Shown here: positions 1-4,919 of the stretch, in pieces | Layout of the letters: each line of letters begins with the position of its first letter | Numbering within the stretch: position 1 is the stretch's first letter | From: Saprospiraceae bacterium | GTDB lineage: Bacteria; Bacteroidota; Bacteroidia; Chitinophagales; Saprospiraceae | Direction: 5' to 3' | Assembly: GCA_027009605.1 (NCBI GenBank) | Contig: JALVCY010000702.1 | Span: 1-6,315, forward strand | DNA length: 6,315 nt | Program-made: the position numbers and the translations under genes | Notes under the pieces: generated by a model | The model's database searches: none | Told to the model about the DNA's origin: nothing | Seen by the model: only the letters and a program-made list of their open reading frames with translations

Positions 1-330
1 CTCGGCGTTGCAAATTCCAACGGGACTCGCTATGCCTAGCATTTAGGTGTATTGAACCGAAAGCATGCATTTAGAATAAAATTTTGTATGCACTAAGAAC
101 CAACCGCGACATCTGACTTTTGGGGGCAGACTCCGATTCCTACTCTTCAGAATTCAACCGAAGTAACCAACGAAAACCATTGTAAATCCTTGATTCTTAA
201 CTATTTACCTTGACCAACCTAAGAGATAGGCTGCCGACACACCGCTACACCTTGTCTCCGGAATACCGAAACTTTATCACAAAAAATTAGTTTTGTTGCC
301 AAAACGCTTAGTTCTACCAAATAATTGACG
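1..330. other. Left-edge intergenic stretch with no recognisable gene
   Basis: I found no convincing reading frame, RNA gene or mobile element in this stretch on either strand. It contains small repeats only: an 8-bp direct repeat GCATTTAG at 39-46 and 67-74, and a 5-bp stem with a 7-nt loop at 6-22. It may be the far upstream region of a leftward gene outside the window, or decayed sequence. Confidence 0.5.
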
Positions 331-338
331 TATCTTCG
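308..338 (+). promoter_or_regulatory. Candidate efp promoter (Bacteroidota type)
   Basis: TATCTTCG at 331-338 matches the Bacteroidota -7 motif TAnnTTTG at all but one defined position. A weak -33-like TTAG lies at 308-311, leaving a 19-bp spacer, which is the usual distance. Transcription would start near 343-346 and give a leader of about 25 nt before the efp ATG. This is motif matching only. Confidence 0.5.
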
Positions 339-370
339 CAGCGATTTTTGAATAAAATGTAACAATTACG

Positions 371-937
371 ATGGCAACAACTGCAGATATTCGTAACGGT
401 CTATGTATCGAACTAAATGGAGATACCTACACTGTACTTGAGTTTTTACGCTTCCAAACCGGCCGCGGGCCCGCTTTTGTCCGGACTAAGCTTAAGAGTC
501 TTTCTTCCGGAAAAGTAGTCGATTTTACCTTTAAATCCGGGCACAAAATTGAAGAAGTAAGGGTTGAAAGAAGAAAGTATCAATTTCTTTATGAGGATGA
601 CATGGGACTCCATCTTATGGATCAAGACACTTATGACCAGATTAACGTAGCTAAAGAAATGGTCGCTAATGCCCAATTACTCAAGGAAGGAGATGTGGTA
701 GATGTACTATTTCATGCCGTCAAAGAAGTCCCTTTGACTGTAGAGCTTCCGCAATATGTAGTGCTCGAAGTGACTTATTCTGAACCCGGCATTAAGGGGG
801 ACACCGCCAATAATGCTTTGAAAAAAGCGGAAGTAGAAACGGGAGCCACCATCATGGTGCCTTTGTTTGTCAATCAAGGTGATTTAATTAGAATTGATAC
901 AGCGACCGGCAATTATATGGACAGAGTAAAAAAATAG
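371..937 (+). CDS. efp: Translation elongation factor P, with arginine at the loop tip
   Basis: EF-P binds the ribosome between the P and E sites and relieves stalling at consecutive prolines. The 188 residues match the usual full length: an N-terminal KOW-like domain (about 1-64) and two OB-fold domains (about 65-128 and 130-187). The EPGIKGDTA motif at 138-146 and the family signature region at 151-171 (KKAEVETG through VPLF to G170) are intact, and the protein ends in DRVKK. The N-terminus MATTADIRNGLCI is typical of Bacteroidota EF-P and supports the ATG at 371, which has an A/T-rich leader and no Shine-Dalgarno sequence. The domain I loop reads TGRGPAF, so residue 32 is arginine (codon CGC at 464-466). 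Most Bacteroidota homologues I remember have PGKGPAF, with lysine. Arginine at this position is the residue glycosylated by EarP in some proteobacteria, but the flanking GPAF is of the lysine type. No modification enzyme is encoded in this window. Identity is certain; the modification state is unknown. Confidence 0.98.
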   Translation: MATTADIRNGLCIELNGDTYTVLEFLRFQTGRGPAFVRTKLKSLSSGKVVDFTFKSGHKIEEVRVERRKYQFLYEDDMGLHLMDQDTYDQINVAKEMVANAQLLKEGDVVDVLFHAVKEVPLTVELPQYVVLEVTYSEPGIKGDTANNALKKAEVETGATIMVPLFVNQGDLIRIDTATGNYMDRVKK

Positions 938-970
938 CAAGTTTTTACGCCTAAATACCATTTGCACACC

Positions 971-978
971 TAATTTTG
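971..978 (+). promoter_or_regulatory. Candidate -7 element upstream of accBC
   Basis: TAATTTTG at 971-978 is an exact match to the Bacteroidota -7 consensus TAnnTTTG, 34 bp after the efp stop. I see no clear -33 TTTG at the expected spacing. If used, transcripts would begin near 985 and carry a leader of about 125 nt into accB. A second, weaker box, TATCTTTC, lies at 1055-1062. The efp and accBC genes may therefore be separate transcription units with possible read-through. Confidence 0.35.
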
Positions 979-1005
979 CCATTTTTCTTGTTGCTGTATC
1001 ATTAG

Positions 1006-1093
1006 GAAGCGCCCCCCTATATCGCTTCGAAATAGCAATTGCAACCGGCACAAATATCTTTCTATCAAAAAAAACGGAGAAACCTAAACCGTT
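1006..1093 (+). promoter_or_regulatory. Two small hairpins in the accB leader
   Basis: GAAGCG (1006-1011) can pair with CGCTTC (1023-1028) around an 11-nt C-rich loop. AACGG (1073-1077) and CCGTT (1089-1093) form a second inverted repeat that ends 17 bp before the accB ATG. Neither is followed by a T-run, so they do not look like terminators. They could be leader structure, an operator, or chance. I do not recognise a known riboswitch or operator. Confidence 0.25.
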
Positions 1094-1110
1094 ACAAAAT
1101 AAAAAGGATT

Positions 1111-1593
1111 ATGACCATCAAAGAAATCAAGGAGTTACTGAAGCTAATCGACGATTCCAACCTTACGGAATTTAAGATGGAAAACGACGACATCAAGTTG
1201 ACCGTCCGAACCAAAGGCTATCACGAACACAAAACGACGACCTACATTCCTCAAGCAGAGACCGTTATGATGACGCCTACAGCGACGCCGGCGGCAGCTC
1301 CTGCCCCAATACCCACAGCGGAGGCTAAAGCAGAAGAAGTAACCACCAATTATCTGGAAATTCGCTCCCCCATCGTAGGGACTTTTTATCGAGCTCCTTC
1401 GCCGGACAAACCACCTTTTGTCAAGGTCGGAGACATGATTAACAAGGGCGATATTGTCTGTATCGTAGAAGCCATGAAACTTTTCAATGACATCGAATCC
1501 GAAGTTTCCGGAAAAATCGTCAAAGTCATGGTTGATGATGCGACTCCGGTCGAGTACGATCAAGTGCTTTTCTTGGTTGACCCAAATGGCTAG
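1111..1593 (+). CDS. accB: Acetyl-CoA carboxylase biotin carboxyl carrier protein
   Basis: AccB carries the covalently bound biotin that shuttles carboxyl groups from biotin carboxylase to the carboxyltransferase in malonyl-CoA synthesis. Starting at the ATG at 1111 the protein has 160 residues, close to the E. coli length. Residues 1-35 are the conserved N-terminal segment (MTIKEIKELLKLIDDSNLTE). Residues about 50-75 are a flexible Ala/Pro/Thr linker. Residues about 82-157 are the biotinyl domain. The biotin attachment motif EAMKL places the acceptor lysine at residue 123. The thumb segment typical of acetyl-CoA carboxylase carriers is present (SPDKPPF at 97-103). An in-frame TTG at 1039 would add 24 basic residues unlike the family, so 1111 is preferred. 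A short AAGGA at 1104-1108 is too close to the start to be a standard ribosome binding site. accC follows after 54 bp on the same strand, almost certainly in the same operon. Confidence 0.97.
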   Translation: MTIKEIKELLKLIDDSNLTEFKMENDDIKLTVRTKGYHEHKTTTYIPQAETVMMTPTATPAAAPAPIPTAEAKAEEVTTNYLEIRSPIVGTFYRAPSPDKPPFVKVGDMINKGDIVCIVEAMKLFNDIESEVSGKIVKVMVDDATPVEYDQVLFLVDPNG

Positions 1594-1647
1594 ACCTTGC
1601 ACTCCGCCTAACCAATCCAGAGAGTCCACTAAATGAAAAACTAGCGC

Positions 1648-2991
1648 ATGTTTAAAAAAATACTAATTGCAAACCGGGGGGAAATTGCATTGCGTATCAT
1701 ACGTACCTGTAGAGAAATGGGCATCCAAACCGTGTCCGTCTATTCTACTGCCGATAAAGATAGTCTTCACGTCCGTTTTGCTGACGAATCCGTCTGTATC
1801 GGGCCGCCCAGCTCCACAGAATCCTATCTCAATATTCCCAGGATTATGGCTGCCGTAGAAATTACCAATGCCGATGCCATCCATCCCGGTTATGGATTCC
1901 TTGCGGAAAATATTGAATTTGCCAAAATTTGTGAACAATACGGCGTAAAGTTTATCGGCCCCACATCCAAACAAATGGCCAAAATGGGGGATAAAATATC
2001 CGCCAAAAACACCATGATTAAGGCCGGAGTTCCCGTTGTCCCCGGCTCGGAAGGCCTCCTAAAGTCCGTCAAACAAGGCATCAAAATCGCCAAAGAAATC
2101 GGCTACCCGGTCATTATCAAAGCCACCGCCGGCGGCGGCGGTAAGGGCATGCGGATTATTTGGAAAGAAGACGAATTTGAAAAAGCTTGGCATGATGCCA
2201 GACAAGAATCCAAAGCCGCTTTCGCAAATGATGGCATGTACATCGAAAAATTTGTCGAAGAACCCAGACATATCGAGATCCAAATCATAGGTGACCAATA
2301 TGGCAACGTCTGTCACCTTTCCGAAAGGGATTGCTCCATCCAACGACGGCATCAAAAACTAGTCGAAGAAGCGCCCTCTCCTTTTATGACCGACGAACTA
2401 AGAAAAAAAATGGGCGCCGCAGCCAAAGCAGCTGCAAAGAGCATCTCTTATGAAGGAGTCGGCACCGTAGAATTCTTGGTTGACAAGCACCGCAATTTCT
2501 ATTTCATGGAAATGAATACACGGATTCAAGTAGAACACCCCGTCACGGAAGAAGTCGTGGACTATGACCTCATCAAAGAACAAATCAAAGCAGCAGCCGG
2601 TATTGCCATTTCCGGTGTTGATTACTTTCCACAAATGCACGCCATAGAATGCCGAATCAATGCCGAAGATGTCTATAATGACTTTCGCCCCAGTCCGGGG
2701 ACTATCCAATTCTTGCATTTGCCGAAAGGTCATGGAATCCGCGTGGACACGGCGGCTTATTCCGGCTACACCATCTCCCCTTACTATGACTCCATGATTG
2801 CCAAATTGATTTGTCGCGCCAGAACCCGGGAAGAGTGTATCCAAAAACTGAGTCGAGCCTTGGACGAATTTTACATCGAAGGCATCCATACCACCATCCC
2901 CTTCCACAAAGAATTAATGAAAAATGAAAAATTTCTAAGTGGTGATTTTAATACCGGCTTCTTGGATGACTTTAAGATGCCGGAAAAATAG
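1648..2991 (+). CDS. accC: Biotin carboxylase subunit of acetyl-CoA carboxylase
   Basis: AccC uses ATP and bicarbonate to carboxylate the biotin on AccB. The 447 residues are the normal length for a stand-alone subunit. The biotin carboxylase N-domain opens with KILIANRGEIALRII and includes HPGYGFLAEN (79-88). The ATP-grasp domain has K116, the glycine-rich KATAGGGGKGMR loop (158-169), H208, RDCSIQRRHQK (227-237) and the E275/E288 metal-binding pair. The catalytic stretch NTRIQVEHPVTE (290-301) includes R292, Q294, V295 and E296. R336 in ECRINAED corresponds to E. coli R338. All active-site residues I checked are present. The protein stops after the C-terminal domain with no carrier fused on, which rules out pyruvate or propionyl-CoA carboxylase alpha chains of the fused type. 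The ATG at 1648 starts right at the conserved N-terminus and has no visible Shine-Dalgarno sequence. A carrier protein immediately upstream supports the fatty-acid assignment. Confidence 0.98.
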   Translation: MFKKILIANRGEIALRIIRTCREMGIQTVSVYSTADKDSLHVRFADESVCIGPPSSTESYLNIPRIMAAVEITNADAIHPGYGFLAENIEFAKICEQYGVKFIGPTSKQMAKMGDKISAKNTMIKAGVPVVPGSEGLLKSVKQGIKIAKEIGYPVIIKATAGGGGKGMRIIWKEDEFEKAWHDARQESKAAFANDGMYIEKFVEEPRHIEIQIIGDQYGNVCHLSERDCSIQRRHQKLVEEAPSPFMTDELRKKMGAAAKAAAKSISYEGVGTVEFLVDKHRNFYFMEMNTRIQVEHPVTEEVVDYDLIKEQIKAAAGIAISGVDYFPQMHAIECRINAEDVYNDFRPSPGTIQFLHLPKGHGIRVDTAAYSGYTISPYYDSMIAKLICRARTREECIQKLSRALDEFYIEGIHTTIPFHKELMKNEKFLSGDFNTGFLDDFKMPEK

Positions 2992-2995
2992 GTGT

Positions 2996-3018
2996 CGGTG
3001 GATTTAGCCACTGCTTTT
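2996..3018 (+). terminator. Weak intrinsic terminator after accC
   Basis: CGGTGG (2996-3001) pairs with CCACTG (3008-3013), with one G-U pair and a 6-nt loop, and is followed by CTTTT (3014-3018). It starts 5 bp after the accC stop. The stem and T-run are both short, so termination may be partial. Confidence 0.45.
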
Positions 3019-3040
3019 AACAGATTGTTTTCCATGTCCT

Positions 3041-3136
3041 TCACTTCTTAAATCGTAACTCTGCATTCTTAACTCTTAATTCCTGTTAGGAAAATGCAGA
3101 ATTGAAGAGTTACGATTTCTGATTTTTGAAGTGATT
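3041..3136. repeat. Palindromic repeat element, copy 1
   Basis: This is a nested imperfect inverted repeat. The outer arms are TCACTTC (3041-3047) and GAAGTGA (3128-3134). A 13-bp perfect pair follows: AAATCGTAACTCT (3050-3062) and AGAGTTACGATTT (3106-3118). TGCATT (3062-3067) can pair with AATGCA (3093-3098), and the tip TTCCT/AGGAA (3080-3084/3088-3092) closes on a 3-nt loop. Several blocks recur in the same order and orientation at 3401-3491. No protein is encoded. It resembles a REP-like or small non-autonomous element. Confidence 0.7.
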
Positions 3137-3138
3137 AG

Positions 3139-3181
3139 GCTTTGGCTATTTGATATAATTATCCTTATGAAAAGCCAAAGC
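3139..3181. repeat. 9-bp inverted repeat next to palindromic element 1
   Basis: GCTTTGGCT (3139-3147) is the exact reverse complement of AGCCAAAGC (3173-3181), separated by 25 A/T-rich bases. It starts three bases after element copy 1 ends. No T-run follows, so a terminator role is not supported. Confidence 0.5.
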
Positions 3182-3258
3182 AAAGTGGAATTCCTCCTTG
3201 GTACTTCTGAATTCATTCGAGAGATGGGGGCTTTCTTGTTGGCCGCCTTTTATTGTAC

Positions 3259-3312
3259 GCCAAATAAATTTGGCGCTACCAACCAGCCAAATAAATTTGG
3301 CTGTTACCGACT
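3259..3312. repeat. Tandem pair of identical 16-bp palindromes
   Basis: GCCAAATAAATTTGGC occurs at 3259-3274 and again at 3286-3301. Each copy is a palindrome with 7-bp arms and a 2-base centre. The copies are identical and 27 bp apart start to start. The sequence after each (GCTACC and TGTTACC) is only loosely similar. From memory, short palindromes of this form beside a CTAC-like tail are interspersed in many bacterial genomes, but I could not check this. Confidence 0.75.
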
Positions 3313-3400
3313 CCCAAAACAGTTTTCCACATCAAAGGTAACGGCTATTTCAACTGCCGATATAGCCATGGAGCGCAGAAACATGGCACCACCGGGCATA

Positions 3401-3491
3401 CTTAACCTCTTAACTCCGTAAATCTTAACTCCCGTCAGGACATGCCGGATTGAATAATCCTGATTTACGATTTTTGCTTTTTGAAGGGGTT
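3401..3491. repeat. Palindromic repeat element, copy 2
   Basis: This is a diverged second copy of the element at 3041-3136 in the same orientation. Shared blocks are CTTAACTC (3424-3431 here, 3068-3075 in copy 1), ATTGAA (3449-3454 and 3101-3106), TTACGATTT (3465-3473 and 3110-3118) and TTTTTGAAG (3478-3486 and 3123-3131). It folds differently: CGTAAATC (3417-3424) pairs with GATTTACG (3462-3469), and CAGGA (3436-3440) or GGATT (3447-3451) can pair with the region at 3456-3462. The stem changes between copies suggest that folding, rather than exact sequence, is kept. Confidence 0.65.
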
Positions 3492-3647
3492 GACTTGGAT
3501 TTTGATCAGCTCAAAAACAGGCGAAAAAAAAGCCATGCATCCCCCAAAGTGTGGGTATCGCTACTGTTCCAAGGAAAGAATCAGTTAAAAAATGTTAATT
3601 TCCGGTCAAATCGACTCAATAATACTATTTCTTTCCGGAATTTTCAC

Positions 3648-3655
3648 TATTTTTG
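3648..3655 (+). promoter_or_regulatory. Candidate -7 element of the T9SS cargo gene
   Basis: TATTTTTG at 3648-3655 matches TAnnTTTG exactly and lies 22 bp before the ATG at 3678, which would give a leader of only about 15 nt. No good -33 TTTG is seen at the standard spacing. The region upstream is A/T-rich and contains TTTCCGG twice (3599-3605 and 3632-3638). Confidence 0.45.
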
Positions 3656-3677
3656 GTATCAGATAAAATTTCCGATT

Positions 3678-4811
3678 ATGAAGAAGACTTTACTTTCGTC
3701 CGTTTTTTGTTTTATTTCTTTCTTTTTACTGGCTCAACCCACGCTCTCCTCCGCCTATTTTGTGGAAGCAGGTGATATCCTAATCACTCGTATTGACAAA
3801 AACCCACCCACTTCTATTTCTCCGCAAGGAACAGGTGAACAAACGTGGGACTTCTCCGCTCTACATTATGACGGAACCACCATCAGCGATACCTTTTCTA
3901 CAGCAGATCAAGGGGCTAATTCCAGTTTCTTCCCCGATGCGGAGCTCGTACTAATACGCAATGGTTCCATCGAACAATACTATAATGTCACTGCTGACAG
4001 ACAAGAACTTATCGGATATGCCGGTAATGATCCGGTCGGTTTAGGTATTTTTGTGAATGCGCCTTATGATGAGCCGGCTTTGTTCCGGTCTGCACCGGTC
4101 AAGACCTTTGATAATTTCAATTTTTCGTCCTCTGTCTCTTTTGCGGTCGATGCTTCTCAAATACCGGATACTCTATTAGATAAGCTACCACTCAGTATTG
4201 ATTCTGCACGTGTCTCCATAACCAACAACCAAGTCATCTATGTAGATGCTTATGGAGATATGACCATCCCGGGGGGCACCTACAACGTGCTAAGATTAAA
4301 TACAACAGAATATAGACAAAACAAAATATTCGCTAAACTCACATATAACCATGAATGGAAAGATGTCACCGCCTATTTGGGCAGTCTTCCCGGTGTCGGA
4401 AAAGATACCATAAAGCATTACGATTTCTATACCGATAGCGAAAAAGAACCCATCGCTCAGGTTTATGTGGATAATAATACCGAAGAAGTCCAAAATGTTG
4501 TTTTCAAAGCCAATCCTGTGAGTCCGGTATTCGATATCCATGCGCCCCACCCCAATTTAACAGCCTACCCCAATCCCGTTGAAAATGAAGTCATGTTTAG
4601 ATTAGATAACGTGCCTTCCGGAAAATACACCATTAAGATTTACAATATTTTGGGCTCTTCCGTTTGGCAAAAACAATACAATGTACATGCGGACAATAAA
4701 CTCATCTGGGAAAATTTACAAGACTTGCGCAAAGGGACTTATCTCCTTTCCCTTATTGATGAAAACAATGTCACCCTTTCCACTCAACGATTGATTGTGA
4801 TTCGTCCATAA
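3678..4811 (+). CDS. Secreted protein with type IX secretion sorting tail, function unknown
   Basis: From the ATG at 3678 the protein has 377 residues. Residues 1-20 form a Sec signal peptide: KK, then a hydrophobic run ending FFLLAQ, with likely cleavage after Q20 or a few residues later at LSSA. There is no lipobox cysteine. The middle (about 27-285) is β-rich and has no catalytic motif I recognise. It begins YFVEAGDILITRID, then has QTWDFSAL (55-62), GYAGNDPVGLGI (113-124) and GDMTIPGGTYNVLR (193-206), a pattern I associate with uncharacterised secreted proteins of Saprospiraceae-like bacteria. Residues about 293-377 are a Por secretion (type A) sorting domain: TAYPNPVENEV, then GKYTIKIYNILG, then KGTYLLSL and the final RLIVIRP. 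The protein would cross the outer membrane by T9SS and be released or anchored, with the tail removed. A longer frame opens at a TTG at 3450, but its 76 extra residues lie before the signal peptide and overlap repeat copy 2, so that start is rejected. No functional partner is visible nearby. Confidence 0.9.
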   Translation: MKKTLLSSVFCFISFFLLAQPTLSSAYFVEAGDILITRIDKNPPTSISPQGTGEQTWDFSALHYDGTTISDTFSTADQGANSSFFPDAELVLIRNGSIEQYYNVTADRQELIGYAGNDPVGLGIFVNAPYDEPALFRSAPVKTFDNFNFSSSVSFAVDASQIPDTLLDKLPLSIDSARVSITNNQVIYVDAYGDMTIPGGTYNVLRLNTTEYRQNKIFAKLTYNHEWKDVTAYLGSLPGVGKDTIKHYDFYTDSEKEPIAQVYVDNNTEEVQNVVFKANPVSPVFDIHAPHPNLTAYPNPVENEVMFRLDNVPSGKYTIKIYNILGSSVWQKQYNVHADNKLIWENLQDLRKGTYLLSLIDENNVTLSTQRLIVIRP

Positions 4812-4841
4812 TTGATTCACGGCGTTGCGTCGTCGTCATCG

Positions 4842-4918
4842 GACGCACGGCCGCATTGTCGACATTGTAGGGACGCACGGCCGTGCGTCCCTACAATGTC
4901 GGCGTCCCTACAATGACG
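4842..4918. repeat. Perfect 42-bp palindrome with flanking partial copies
   Basis: Positions 4860-4901 are a perfect palindrome with 21-bp arms and no spacer, centred on GGCC at 4879-4882. The left arm includes GTAGGGACGCACGG. A partial copy of the core, GGACGCACGGCCG, lies at 4841-4853 and recurs in the palindrome at 4871-4883. On the right, GCGTCCCTACAATG occurs at 4885-4898 and again at 4902-4915, as a 17-bp tandem unit with one mismatch. The cluster nearly fills the gap between the convergent stop codons. It could form a strong hairpin in either transcript, but no T-run follows on either strand, so a standard intrinsic terminator is not supported. Confidence 0.85.
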
Positions 4919-4919
4919 T

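Noticed and set aside
1..35. Possible tRNA T-arm (5-bp stem, 7-nt loop at 6-22)
   Set aside because: The loop CAAATTC lacks the TTC start of a T-loop, and no acceptor end with CCA follows.
1039..1110. A 24-residue upstream extension of AccB from a TTG start
   Set aside because: The extra basic residues do not belong to the carrier family, and the ATG at 1111 begins the conserved N-terminus.
1622..1630. GAGTCCACT in the accB-accC gap, shared with repeat unit A at 6138-6146
   Set aside because: A 9-base match in a window of this size is plausible by chance, and the flanking bases do not continue the repeat convincingly.
1144..2907. Long antisense frames opposite accB and accC
   Set aside because: They overlap highly conserved genes on the other strand and have low-complexity Cys/Arg/Phe-rich translations typical of shadows.
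3131..3421. A 96-residue open frame between the two palindromic elements
   Set aside because: It begins at a GTG inside repeat copy 1, encodes the twin palindromes as PNKFGATNQPNKFG, has no family resemblance or ribosome binding signal, and lies wholly in repeat-rich DNA.
3041..3491. A CRISPR array
   Set aside because: There are only two diverged copies with a spacing of about 355 bp, no uniform spacers and no cas genes.
3450..3677. A 76-residue N-terminal extension of the T9SS protein from a TTG start
   Set aside because: It would bury the signal peptide, overlaps repeat copy 2, and the ATG at 3678 directly begins a textbook signal peptide.
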